A stretch of 64,000 nucleotides of DNA from Brevundimonas sp. GTDB taxonomy: Bacteria; Pseudomonadota; Alphaproteobacteria; Caulobacterales; Caulobacteraceae. The translations under genes were made by a program, and so were the position numbers. Positions 9,149 through 19,910 of the stretch are shown one piece after another. The stretch spans positions 428,368 to 492,367 of the forward strand of contig NZ_JAUXQZ010000025.1 of assembly GCF_030682035.1 (NCBI RefSeq), written 5' to 3'. Numbering within the stretch: position 1 is the stretch's first letter; each line of letters starts with the position of its first letter. The notes beneath the pieces are model-generated. The model was not told the origin of the DNA, made no database searches, and saw only the letters and a list, made by a program, of their open reading frames with translations.

Positions 9149-10142
9149 GCGTGAGCCCCGCCTCTTTCGCAAGCCCTTCCAGCGACGTCATCGGCCTCGG
9201 GCCCCAGTGGGCGATGACCTCCGCTGCCGCCAGCGAGCCCAGCTTGCCGGCGTCCTCGAGCGAGAGGTAGCGGGCGAGGCCGAGCAGGAAGCCGGCGGCG
9301 TACTGGTCGCCGGCGCCGGTCGTGTCCACCACCTTGTCGACCGGGAAGGCCGCGACCTCGACCCGTTCGTCGCCCGACAGGATCACCGAGCCTGCGGCGC
9401 CGCGGGTGATGGCGGCGACCTCGACCATGGATGCCAGCTGCGCGGCGGCGGCGTCGAAATCGTCCGTCTCGAACAGGGCGGCCAGTTCGCCCTCATTGGC
9501 CAGGACGATGTCGGCCGAGGCTTCAATGAAGGCCAGCAGTTCGGCGCGCCAGCGGGCGACGACGAAGGTGTCGGACAGGGTGATGGCGACCTTGCGTCCG
9601 GCGGCGTGGGCGCACGCCGCGGCGGCCTCGAAGGCGGCGCGGGCCGGGGCCGGATCGAACAGATAGCCTTCCAGATAGACGATGGCCGAGGCGCCGATCA
9701 GATCGGCGTCGATGTCGGCGGCAGACAGCTGGTTGGCGGCGCCGAGGAAGGTGCACATGGTGCGTTGGCCGTCGGGCGTGACATTGATCATGCAGGCGCC
9801 GGTGGCGGCGCCCGGCAGCACCGGCGTGTCGAAGGCGACGCCGGCGGCGCGGATGTCGTGGCTGAAGACCCCGCCCAGCACATCGTCCGCGACCTTGCCG
9901 ATATAGGCCGCGCGGCCGCCTAAGGAGCCGACGCCGGCGACGGTGTTGCCCGCCGACCCGCCCGAGGCCTCAACGCCCGCGGCCATGGCGGCGTACAGCG
10001 CCCCGCACTGTTGCGCATCGACCAGCTGCATGGAGCCGGCGGTCAGGCCCTGGGCCGTCAGGAAGGCGGGGTCGCAGGGGGCGAGCACGTCGACGATGGC
10101 GTTGCCGACGGCGCAGACGTCATAGGTGGGGTTCTGGGTCAT
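9135..10142 (-). CDS. Adenosine kinase / PfkB family sugar kinase
   Basis: YDVCAVGNAIVDVLA, GGSAGNTVAGVGSLGGRAAYIGKV, VVDTTGAGDQYAAGFL. Confidence 0.88.
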   Translation of the reverse strand: MTQNPTYDVCAVGNAIVDVLAPCDPAFLTAQGLTAGSMQLVDAQQCGALYAAMAAGVEASGGSAGNTVAGVGSLGGRAAYIGKVADDVLGGVFSHDIRAAGVAFDTPVLPGAATGACMINVTPDGQRTMCTFLGAANQLSAADIDADLIGASAIVYLEGYLFDPAPARAAFEAAAACAHAAGRKVAITLSDTFVVARWRAELLAFIEASADIVLANEGELAALFETDDFDAAAAQLASMVEVAAITRGAAGSVILSGDERVEVAAFPVDKVVDTTGAGDQYAAGFLLGLARYLSLEDAGKLGSLAAAEVIAHWGPRPMTSLEGLAKEAGLTLNPA

Positions 10143-10235
10143 GGGCGGGGGCCATAGCGGGCGCGGAACGGATTGGCGAGAGTCTCCGGCGGATTCCCCT
10201 GCTTTCGTCATCCTCCGGCAAGCCGCGTGAGCGGC

Positions 10236-10349
10236 GCGGACCGGGGGACCCAGCGGCGCGCGAGAGCGCGAACCTGTCGCGGGCTCCGCTGTCGGACATC
10301 GTCTGCCTGAATAGATCGCCTTCGGCGCCGCCGGGTCCCCCGGTCTCGG
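10236..10349. repeat. Intergenic inverted repeat (GGACCGGGGGACCCAGCGGCGC ... GCGCCGCCGGGTCCCCCGGTCTC)
   Basis: Near-complementary ~22 bp arms read directly. Confidence 0.75.
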
Positions 10350-10387
10350 CTGCCAATAGGAGAAGGATCCGATCCACTCCACCGACC

Positions 10388-10936
10388 TCAACAAGGCCAG
10401 GACTCCGCCGCGCCCGGCGGGAGGCCGGCGTCCTCGCGCCAGGCGTCGCGGTTCGCCTGCAGGGTCACCTCATCCAGATACGACAGGGGGTGCAGCCACC
10501 CCGTTTCGCTCCAGAAGGCCCCGGTCCAGCCGTGACGGACCGCCCAGGCCCGGTCGCAGGCCGCCGTCCCGGGCGGAAGGTTCTCCGCCCGCCATTCCGG
10601 CACGAAGCCGAGGTGCCAGACCGGAACCTGCTCCAGCGGCCCGCCCCGCATCGCCTCGGCCAGCTTGGCCGCCAGCAGCCGCGTCTCCTCCAGCTGGTAT
10701 TCGAACTCGGCCTGTTTGCGTTGGGCGTAGCGGTCCCGGCCCTCCGCCGGCTCCGGATCCGGATCGGCGGTGGCGCGCCGTTTCCCGCCTTCCGACGCCC
10801 GGCGTCGCCACAGGTTGGCCAGGCCGACGTCATACCGCTGGGCCAGCGAGGCCGCGGTCTCTCCCGCCTCCCATGCCCGGCGCACCGCGCGCCAGGTGTC
10901 TTCGCATCTGAGTTTTCGGGCGTATCCCTCGTACAT
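10388..10936 (-). CDS. Hypothetical protein with HTH-like N-terminus
   Basis: 182 aa; ...AGETAASLAQRYDVGLANLWRRR resembles a helix-turn-helix. Confidence 0.6.
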   Translation of the reverse strand: MYEGYARKLRCEDTWRAVRRAWEAGETAASLAQRYDVGLANLWRRRASEGGKRRATADPDPEPAEGRDRYAQRKQAEFEYQLEETRLLAAKLAEAMRGGPLEQVPVWHLGFVPEWRAENLPPGTAACDRAWAVRHGWTGAFWSETGWLHPLSYLDEVTLQANRDAWREDAGLPPGAAESWPC

Positions 10937-11007
10937 GGACGCAGGATCGGGCGCCGCTACGACAGAATCGGTCGTGCTCGGACCGCACGGTCAAGGGGCG
11001 ACGGCCG

Positions 11008-11214
11008 GGTGGTTCATCACAAAGGACACGAAGGAAGGCACGAAGGGACCGGGGGTGCGTCCACGCCGGACGTGCCTCCCGACCACTGGACTGCGGCTTC
11101 GCCGCCTTGATCAAATCGACAGCCGGTGTTGATGGAGGGTTCGTCTCCGTCCACCGCTCAGAACCCGTTGTGTCCTTTGTGATCCCTTCGTGTCCTTCGT
11201 GATGAACCAACCAC
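11008..11214. repeat. Intergenic element with inverted repeat arms built from TCACRAAGGACACRAAGG units, copy 1
   Basis: gtggttcatcacaaaggacacgaagg ... ccttcgtgatgaaccaaccac; central gcggcttcgccgccttgatca shared with copy 2 at 36.4 kb. Confidence 0.8.
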
Positions 11215-11263
11215 CGTTGGCAGCGAGGGAATCGAAGGCGGGTCCAATTACCCGAAGGGGACC

Positions 11264-11752
11264 CTAGACTTCCGGCTGGGGCGGCGCGGTGATGACCTCG
11301 ACGTTGTCGTTCAGCAGATAGGCCAGTTCGTCGAGGGCGACGCGGCGGGCGGCGGGGGTGGCGGCGGCCTCGACAGCGGCGATCTTGACCGGGATGTCCT
11401 CGGAGATGCCGCGCAGGATGCATTTCAGGTCGCCGTCCGTGCCGCGCTCCTTGAGGATGACGTGGCCCTGCATATCGAGGGCGGCCAGTTCGACGGCCTG
11501 GGTGCGGAAGCCGACGAAGGCGGGACCGGCAGCGAAGTCGGACTGATCCACCACCCCGGCCTCGATCCAACCCTGGACCACGCCTTTCAGGGCGCCGGAA
11601 CGGGCGATGATGTCGGCGAACAAGGGCTCCCCCGCGACCGAGACCGGTGCGTCGGCCGCAGGCGGCGGCAGGGCCGCGGCCAAGGCCACATTGGGGTCGG
11701 AGAGCAGCAGGGTGACGGCCAGGGCGACGCCGCAGGACATGGCTAACCTCAT
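11264..11752 (-). CDS. Exported hypothetical protein
   Basis: Signal peptide MRLAMSCGVALAVTLLLSDPNVALAA. Confidence 0.65.
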   Translation of the reverse strand: MRLAMSCGVALAVTLLLSDPNVALAAALPPPAADAPVSVAGEPLFADIIARSGALKGVVQGWIEAGVVDQSDFAAGPAFVGFRTQAVELAALDMQGHVILKERGTDGDLKCILRGISEDIPVKIAAVEAAATPAARRVALDELAYLLNDNVEVITAPPQPEV

Positions 11753-11844
11753 ACTAGTTGGCCGAATCGCGGATTCAGCGTTGAACCGGCTTACGCCCGA
11801 CCCGTAAACGAGGGTTTACCTTTTCCGAATTTCGAGCTCGCCCG

Positions 11845-13470
11845 ATGACCGCCCGCACCCAGGCTCTCGACATGCTCCGTGGCGTCGCCCGCAAGGACGC
11901 CGGCGGGCGCATCGTCCATCAGTTCGCGACCGATCCCGGCCGCATCGACCGCATGGGGGTGGAAGCGGCGGGCCTGTATCTCGATTTGTCGAAACAGTCG
12001 TGGAGCGCCGAAGGGTTCGAGGCCGCGCTGGATCTCGCCCGCACCTGCGATGTCGAAGGGCGGCGCAATGCCCTGTTCGGCGGTGAGGCCGTCAACAACA
12101 CCGAGGGCCGCGCGGTGCTGCATCCGGCGCTGCGGGCCGCCGACGACGCGGACTTCCGCGCCCTGGGCCAGCCCGTGTCCGCCGCAGTGGCCGAAGCGCG
12201 CAAGGCCATGGCCGCCTTCGCGACCGACGTCGGCTCGGGCGCCGAGACCGGCGGGACCAAACAGCCGTTCACGGCCGTCGTCCACATCGGCATCGGCGGC
12301 TCAGACCTGGGGCCACGGTTGTTATGGGACGCGCTGCGGCCGCTGGAGCCGGTCATCGACGTGAGGTTCGTGGCCAATATCGATCCGCGCGACATGGGCG
12401 AGGCCCTGGCCGGGCTGGACCCCGAGACGACGCTGGTGGTGGTGGTGTCCAAGACCTTCACCACCCAGGAGACGCTGGCCAACGCCGAACTGGCCAAGGC
12501 CTGGCTGGCCGAGAGCCTGTCGCCCCGCCGGATGGTGCATCATCTGATCGGGGTGACGGCGGCGCCGGACAAGGCCGAGGCCTGGGGTTGCGGCCGGACC
12601 TTCGGCTTCCGCGACTGGGTCGGCGGGCGTTATTCGCTGTGGTCGGCGGTCAGTCTGTCCGTCGCGGTGGCCTTGGGCTGGGACGTGTTCGAGCGGGTGC
12701 TGAACGGCGCCCGGGCCATGGATGAGCATTTCCTCGCCGCTGATATCGAGCGCAACGCTCCGGTGCTGCTGGCCCTCGCCCAGATCTACAATGTCGAGGG
12801 CCGCGGGCGGCATGCGCGAACGGTGGCGCCCTATGCCCATGGCCTGCGTCGCCTGCCGGCCTTCCTGCAGCAGCTGGAGATGGAGTCGAACGGCAAGCGG
12901 GTGAAGCGCGACGGCTCGCCGGTCGACACCGCCACCGGTCCCATCGTCTTCGGTGAGCCCGGCTCCAACGGTCAGCACGCCTTCTTCCAACAGATTCACC
13001 AGGGGCCGCAGGTCGTGCCGGCGGAGTTCATCGTCGTAGGCCATACCTCGGGCGAGGCCATGGATGCCCGCGAGGGCGACGCCCCCCTGTGGTCCAACGC
13101 CCTGGCCCAGGCCCAGGCCCTGATGGTCGGCAAGACGGAGGCTCAGGCGCGGGCCGAGCTGATGGCGGCGGGCGCCGACGACGCCGAGGCCGACCGCCTG
13201 GCCCCGCACAAGGCCTTCCCCGGCGACCGGCCCTCCACCACCATCCTGATGGACGCCCTGAGCCCCGAGGCGGTCGGGGCGCTGATCGCCCTCTATGAGC
13301 ACAAGACCTTCGTCGAGGGCGTGATCTGGGACATCAACAGCTTCGACCAGTGGGGGGTGGAGCTGGGCAAGGCGCTGGCGAAGGCGGTGCTGGAGGACGT
13401 CGCGGCGGGGGAGCCGTCGGCCGGGCTGGATCCGTCCACGGCGGAGCTGATGAAGCGGCTGATGGTTTAG
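11845..13470 (+). CDS. pgi: Glucose-6-phosphate isomerase
   Basis: VHIGIGGSDLGPRLLWDAL, VVVSKTFTTQETLANA, GGRYSLWSAVSLSVA, GSNGQHAFFQQIHQG. Confidence 0.97.
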   Translation: MTARTQALDMLRGVARKDAGGRIVHQFATDPGRIDRMGVEAAGLYLDLSKQSWSAEGFEAALDLARTCDVEGRRNALFGGEAVNNTEGRAVLHPALRAADDADFRALGQPVSAAVAEARKAMAAFATDVGSGAETGGTKQPFTAVVHIGIGGSDLGPRLLWDALRPLEPVIDVRFVANIDPRDMGEALAGLDPETTLVVVVSKTFTTQETLANAELAKAWLAESLSPRRMVHHLIGVTAAPDKAEAWGCGRTFGFRDWVGGRYSLWSAVSLSVAVALGWDVFERVLNGARAMDEHFLAADIERNAPVLLALAQIYNVEGRGRHARTVAPYAHGLRRLPAFLQQLEMESNGKRVKRDGSPVDTATGPIVFGEPGSNGQHAFFQQIHQGPQVVPAEFIVVGHTSGEAMDAREGDAPLWSNALAQAQALMVGKTEAQARAELMAAGADDAEADRLAPHKAFPGDRPSTTILMDALSPEAVGALIALYEHKTFVEGVIWDINSFDQWGVELGKALAKAVLEDVAAGEPSAGLDPSTAELMKRLMV

Positions 13471-13856
13471 GGGCGAGGGCGAGAGGCGGACACACTGACG
13501 GTCCGCCATCCGCGCAAGACCAATGCTCTGGGGAAGCGGTGCATTATTGCTTTCGATGGCGGTAGGCTTCGCTGTCGCAGAAGTCGCTGGACTCATCTTC
13601 GCGGCACTGATCGCGGCGCCAGCATTCGTCCTGTTTGTTGGCTCTGTGAAAGTCTGGCCCGGCTATGCCAACCCGGCAACCAACAGCGCGAAAGTCCGCC
13701 AGGGGTCGAGGCCTACTGTCGCCCAAGGAGGAAGAGCGGACGCGCCCCCAACCATTTCTCCCGCGACTGGAGCAACCCCGAACGGCATTGCTGCGTAACT
13801 TACCCGGGTGATTTGCGCGAATGGGAGTTTGGACGTAACCTGCGACGATCCTTGGG

Positions 13857-14186
13857 ATGACAAGACCGATGAACCGCGTCCGCCACAGCTTGTTGGCTTT
13901 GACCGCTGCCGTGGCCGCGCTTCTGGCGACGCTTTTTGTGGCGACCGCGACGCTGGCGTCAAGCCTTCCAGGACAGGAGGGGTTTGGCGTCGCGATGTCG
14001 TCGGAAATCCCCTGTGAGTCACAGACCGCCATCTGTACGACAGACTGCGCGGTTCTTTGTCAGGCGCTGATGGTGCAGCCGCCGATGATGGATCAGCCCG
14101 CAAGCCCCCGTACGACGACCTACCGCGTCCGCCCGGCCGTGCTTCGTTCGCTTAGCGTTGAAGCGGAAGACCCGCCTCCCCGATAG
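13857..14186 (+). CDS. Exported Cys-containing hypothetical protein
   Basis: N-terminal hydrophobic segment then PCESQTAICTTDCAVLCQALMVQPPM. Confidence 0.5.
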   Translation: MTRPMNRVRHSLLALTAAVAALLATLFVATATLASSLPGQEGFGVAMSSEIPCESQTAICTTDCAVLCQALMVQPPMMDQPASPRTTTYRVRPAVLRSLSVEAEDPPPR

Positions 14187-14240
14187 CCGGCGAGGTCGAT
14201 CCGAAGTGGAACTTAATCAATCAAAGAAATGGATTTCGTC

Positions 14241-14378
14241 ATGAAAAGAACTCTGATTGTCGCCGGCCTGCTTCTGCTGGCTTCCGGCACTGCCGCTATG
14301 GCCGCCTCTCCCGAGGCTGTCCTTCAAGCGGCCTGCGCCTGCTGCGAAGCAGTCGCTGCTGCTTGCTCCTGCTGCTAG
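14241..14378 (+). CDS. Small secreted cysteine-rich peptide (45 aa)
   Basis: MKRTLIVAGLLLLASGTAAMAASPEAVLQAACACCEAVAAACSCC: signal peptide plus two CxCC motifs; strong terminator ~24 bp downstream; below ORF-track size cutoff. Confidence 0.6.
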   Translation: MKRTLIVAGLLLLASGTAAMAASPEAVLQAACACCEAVAAACSCC

Positions 14379-14401
14379 GTTAGCGGCCAGGTAAAGTGGA
14401 G

Positions 14402-14427
14402 CGCCCGGCCGAAAGGCCGGGCGTTTT
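14402..14427 (+). terminator. Rho-independent terminator
   Basis: CGCCCGGCC-GAAA-GGCCGGGCG-TTTT. Confidence 0.85.
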
Positions 14428-14617
14428 GCTATTGCGGCTGGCCTTCGCGACGATCAGAACCTACCCGGTTGCATCATCATCGCAATCGCGGTCGCGATAG
14501 CGGCTCTGGGCGTCAGCCGGGCTCGCAGCCATCACGAACTGTCCCCCGCCGGGCCTGTAGGCACGGGCGCCTGAATGCCCCAGGTTCGCCATTCATCCAC
14601 CGTTCATCGGGAAAGGC

Positions 14618-16153
14618 TTGTCAATGCCGGCCAGGACGGTCGAACATGGGTATCGGATGCAGGGGAGTGCTTTGGTGCGTTGGGTGCGAAGTGGAGTGAT
14701 CATCCTGGCCCTGGCGGCGCTCGCCTCCTGTGCCTCCGCCCAGGAGCGTCCGCCGTACGTGCCGCCGCCGGTGACCGCGCCACCTCCACCTCCACCTCCA
14801 CCTCCACCTCCACCTCCACCCCCGCCAGCGCCACCGCCTCCTCCCTCCGACGTCCGCATTTCAGCCCCCTCGGCGCTCGACCGCGTGGCCGAAATCCTGG
14901 CGCGCGAGCCGGACGCGGAAAAGGCGGCCGTGGCCCTGATCGCCCTGACCAATGAGCGGTTCGCCGCGGGCGACCTGCCGGGGGCCGAGGCCGCCATCGC
15001 CGCCGCCATCGGGGCCGTCGAAACCCGCCTGGGGGCCGACGCGTCACAGATCGGACGGCCGCTGGCGGTGCGGGCGAGGCTGAAGCTGGAGCAGGGCGAT
15101 TACAACGGCGCCCTGGCCGACATCGAGCGGGCGCTGGCCTTGCTCGACAAGGCGGCCGCGCCCGACCTGGTCGAGCGCGCAACACTGATCTACGACCGCG
15201 CCCGCGCCTATGACTTCCTGGGTCGCAACGAGGATGCGGAGACCGCGGCCCGGGCGAGCCTTGCCCTGCGGCGCGAACATCTGGGCCCGGTCCATGAAAA
15301 AACCGCCGACAGCCTGAACCTGGTCGCCAACGCCCTCACCGCCCAGGGCCGACACGCCGAGGCCGACCCGCTGTATCGCCAGGTGCTGGGCATGTACGAG
15401 GTGCTGTACGGCCCGACCGACTATCACGTCGCCATCGTGCTCTCGAACCTCGGCAACTCCCTGCGCCGCACCGGGCGGGCGCATCAGGCCGCGCCGCTGT
15501 ATGCGCGGGCCGTGGCCATCGCCGAACAGGCGAACGACCCGGTGCTGCTGGCCCAGTGCCTGACCAACCAGGGCTGGTTCCTGCATGTGACGGGGGATGG
15601 CGTGGCCGCCGAGCCGGCGTTCCGCCGGGCGTTGGAGCTGGCGCTGCAGATCGTCGGGCCGGACCATCCGTTCACAGGCAACGCGCGGGCCAATCTGGGC
15701 TATGCCCTCTCCGACCAGGGGCGCTGGGCCGAGGCCGAGGCCCCGTTCCGCGAAGGCCTGGCCGCCTATGAGGGCGGAGTGGGACCCGACAGCCCCGACC
15801 TGCTGGACACGATCGAGGGATATGCCGCCGTACTGGACCTGCTGGGCCGCGCTGATGAGGCCGAGGCCCTTTACCGGCGGGCGCTGGCCATCGCCTCGAC
15901 CCGCCTGCCCCCCGCCCATGCCGACGCCATGGCGGGGGTCCAGAAGCACGCCGGCTTCCTGATCAGACAGAACCGCCCGGACGAGGCGCTGGGCCTGGTC
16001 CGGACGGAGTTGGGCGACCTGTTGGGGCAGGACGGACGGGGCCGCGACTGGCGCACTCGCGTGCGTGGCGCACGGCCTCTGTTCGCCCGCCAGGTCGAGG
16101 CCGGCTGGGCGCTGGCTGCAGCCCCTAGCGGGGGTAGGACATCGGCACACTGA
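14618..16153 (+). CDS. Tetratricopeptide repeat protein with polyproline linker
   Basis: N-terminal lipoprotein/signal-like segment, PPPPPPPPPPPPPPPPAPPPPPS, multiple TPR units (e.g. GDYNGALADIERALALLD). Confidence 0.85.
   Translation: MSMPARTVEHGYRMQGSALVRWVRSGVIILALAALASCASAQERPPYVPPPVTAPPPPPPPPPPPPPPPPAPPPPPSDVRISAPSALDRVAEILAREPDAEKAAVALIALTNERFAAGDLPGAEAAIAAAIGAVETRLGADASQIGRPLAVRARLKLEQGDYNGALADIERALALLDKAAAPDLVERATLIYDRARAYDFLGRNEDAETAARASLALRREHLGPVHEKTADSLNLVANALTAQGRHAEADPLYRQVLGMYEVLYGPTDYHVAIVLSNLGNSLRRTGRAHQAAPLYARAVAIAEQANDPVLLAQCLTNQGWFLHVTGDGVAAEPAFRRALELALQIVGPDHPFTGNARANLGYALSDQGRWAEAEAPFREGLAAYEGGVGPDSPDLLDTIEGYAAVLDLLGRADEAEALYRRALAIASTRLPPAHADAMAGVQKHAGFLIRQNRPDEALGLVRTELGDLLGQDGRGRDWRTRVRGARPLFARQVEAGWALAAAPSGGRTSAH
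14781..14820 (+). repeat. Hexanucleotide microsatellite (CACCTC)n encoding polyproline
   Basis: cacctccacctccacctccacctccacctccacctccacc. Confidence 0.95.
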
Positions 16154-16550
16154 GGTCGGCGCCCGAGGCCGCGACGGTGAACTTGACCATGTCGAAGGTC
16201 GGCGGGCCGCGCAGGGCGTCGCCATTGACCATGGCCCAGCCCTCGCCCGGCATATAGCCGTTCATCTTCATCCGACCGTCGGCGTCCTCGTCATGCAGGA
16301 CCATCAAGGCGTAATCGCCCGGCGCGACATCATTGAAAGTTACGCGCACGGTTCCGGCCGCGGGGTGGTCGACGCGGTCGGCGTAGGTGGCGGAAGCCTG
16401 CATGAACTCGCCGCGTGTCTGCAGCGACGCCAGCAGGACGCCGCCGCGGGCCTCCACTCCGGTCAGGGTCACGGTGACATCCTCGGCCATGGCGGGGGCG
16501 GCGAGGGAAACGGCCGCGGCAGCGGCGAGCGACAGGGTCTTGAACAGCAT
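16125..16550 (-). CDS. DUF2141 domain exported protein
   Basis: MLFKTLSLAAAAAVSLAAPAMAEDVTVTLTGVEARGGVLLASL...DYALMVLHDEDADGRMKMN..GYMPGEGW. Confidence 0.85.
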   Translation of the reverse strand: MLFKTLSLAAAAAVSLAAPAMAEDVTVTLTGVEARGGVLLASLQTRGEFMQASATYADRVDHPAAGTVRVTFNDVAPGDYALMVLHDEDADGRMKMNGYMPGEGWAMVNGDALRGPPTFDMVKFTVAASGADLSVPMSYPR

Positions 16551-16687
16551 GAAAGCCTCCTGGTCAGTGAGCGACGGGCCATCCCATCGCAACGTGTAGA
16601 GAACTTTACATTGCAAAGTACATTGCGTCAAGCTCATTACGCCCGCCGCGCTTGACGCCCCGGCCCGCCCCCCCTATCTGCCCGCCG

Positions 16688-16714
16688 TTAGCACTCTCGT
16701 GTCCCGGCTGCCAA
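16688..16714 (+). promoter_or_regulatory. CIRCE (HrcA operator)-like element upstream of groESL
   Basis: TTAGCACTC-N9-GGCTGCCAA; left half matches the consensus TTAGCACTC exactly, right half 6/9 of GAGTGCTAA. Confidence 0.75.
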
Positions 16715-16758
16715 AGCCGCGCGGGAAGGCCTCAAGACACTCTCAGGGAGACAGACAA

Positions 16759-17046
16759 ATGGCGTTTCGTCCGCTCGGCGATCGCGTGCTCGTGAAGCGC
16801 GTTGAAGAAGAATCCAAGACCAAGGGCGGGATCATCATCCCCGACTCGGCCAAGGAAAAGCCCCAGGAAGGCGAAGTCGTCTCCGTCGGCCCCGGCGCCC
16901 GCGATGAAGACGGCAAGCATGTCCCCATGGACCTGAAGGCCGGCGACCGCATCCTGTTCGGCAAATGGTCGGGCACCGAGGTCAAGCTGGAAGGCGAAGA
17001 CCTGATCATCATGAAGGAATCCGACGTGCTGGGCGTGCTGTCGTAA
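16759..17046 (+). CDS. groES: Co-chaperonin GroES
   Basis: [50 protein letters not shown]. Confidence 0.98.
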   Translation: MAFRPLGDRVLVKRVEEESKTKGGIIIPDSAKEKPQEGEVVSVGPGARDEDGKHVPMDLKAGDRILFGKWSGTEVKLEGEDLIIMKESDVLGVLS

Positions 17047-17060
17047 GCACCCGCGTCTGA

Positions 17061-18749
<1,689 letters not shown>

Positions 18750-18777
18750 TCCACGCCCGGCTCACGCTGAACAGGAA

Positions 18778-18810
18778 GGGCGGGTCCGGAGACGGGCCCG
18801 CCCTTTTTTG
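18778..18810 (+). terminator. Rho-independent terminator of groESL
   Basis: GGGCGGGTCC-ggagac-GGGCCCGCCC-TTTTTT. Confidence 0.85.
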
Positions 18811-19078
18811 GGTAAATCAGGGCACCGGCTCCGTCCCGTTGGGCTCGCACTGACGCCGCCGAGGTGGTCGTAGGTCAACCTTTGAGGTCGAAGCCCCAGC
18901 GGGTGGCTAGGTGATCCGCCGTGTAGCGTCGCTCTTCGAGCTTAGACGTATGTAATGCCTTGAGTGACGCCTCGATCTCACCCCGGACCTTGTGGCCTGC
19001 GCGAGCCGTCCAGTTCGCAAGTTCATCCCGGTTTTCCCGCTGAGGGGTGACCCTCTGCTGCTCCAGGCCCGGTCGGGT

Positions 19079-19231
19079 TCAGTCGTCCTCGAGCGGGGGC
19101 AGGCCGGCTTCCTTGCGGGCGGCGGCGGCGGCTTTCTTCTCGGCCTTGGCGGCAGCTTTTTCAGCGGCCTTCTTGGCGTCGGCGCGGTCGCGTTCCTGAC
19201 GCTCGAAACTGTAGTTGGGCTTACGGGCCAT
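19079..19231 (-). CDS. Small basic/Ala-Lys rich 50-aa protein
   Basis: MARKPNYSFERQERDRADAKKAAEKAAAKAEKKAAAAARKEAGLPPLEDD. Confidence 0.7.
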   Translation of the reverse strand: MARKPNYSFERQERDRADAKKAAEKAAAKAEKKAAAAARKEAGLPPLEDD

Positions 19232-19253
19232 GGGCGGCTCTTTCTCTTTTTTT

Positions 19254-19323
19254 GGCGCTGACGCGCTTCGCGCTGCTTGAGCGCAGGGTTTTGGCGCTAC
19301 CGCGCTTCGCGCTGCTTGAGCGC
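19254..19323. repeat. Two tandem copies of the GCGCT..GCGCttcGCGC..CTTGAGCGC hairpin family
   Basis: 19254-19284 and 19293-19323, 39 bp apart. Confidence 0.85.
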
Positions 19324-19385
19324 AAAGCGGGCGGTGGTCCCGACACAAGGTGGGCCAAGCGGGGCGGCGGGGCAACCGTCAGCGT

Positions 19386-19862
19386 TCAATCGACAGCGAT
19401 GATCTCGACGGTCTGGCCGGCGACGACGGCTTCGTCCCCGACCGTCTTGCCCATGAGGGCGACGGCCAGGGGCGAGACGTGGCTGACCGAGCCGGCGGCG
19501 GGGTCGGCCTGGTCCTCGCCGGTGATGCGCCAGGTCTGGGCCCGGCCGTCCTCGCGCTCGATCGTAACCGAGCCGCCGAAGCGGACGCGGCCGTCGGGCC
19601 CGGTCTCGACCAGCTGGGCGGTGGCCCTCCGGGCGGACCAGTAGCGCAGGTCGCGAGTGGCGCGGGCCATGGCGGTGCGGTCGGCCTCGATGGAGCCGTG
19701 GGCCTGGGCGGCGGACCAGGCGGCGCGGGCCGAGGCCAGGGCGGCCTCGATCGCGGCCAGGCCCGAGGGCGTGACCAGATTGGGGTGCGGGGATATCGGA
19801 CGGTCGGGAAGATCGGCGGCCGTGGCCTCCAGATCTTCCTCGCGGGTGAAGGCGACGCTCAT
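19386..19862 (-). CDS. GreA/GreB family elongation factor-like protein
   Basis: NLVTPSGLAAIEAAL..., C-terminal GSVSHVSPLAVALMGKTVGDEAVV. Confidence 0.8.
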   Translation of the reverse strand: MSVAFTREEDLEATAADLPDRPISPHPNLVTPSGLAAIEAALASARAAWSAAQAHGSIEADRTAMARATRDLRYWSARRATAQLVETGPDGRVRFGGSVTIEREDGRAQTWRITGEDQADPAAGSVSHVSPLAVALMGKTVGDEAVVAGQTVEIIAVD

Positions 19863-19910
19863 GGGGGATGAGCGTATGGCGACTTGCGGCGTTCCGGTCC
19901 ATCAGGAGCC

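Noticed and set aside
10993-11220. Tandem CACGAAGG-like units as a CRISPR array
   Set aside because: Units are short, degenerate and unspaced, and are inverted at the other end; no cas genes nearby
13523-13798. 91-aa hydrophobic ORF downstream of pgi
   Set aside because: No convincing RBS or family; could be real but not supportable from sequence alone
19079-19081. TGA as programmed readthrough or selenocysteine codon
   Set aside because: No SECIS-like structure recognised adjacent; a degraded gene tail is simpler
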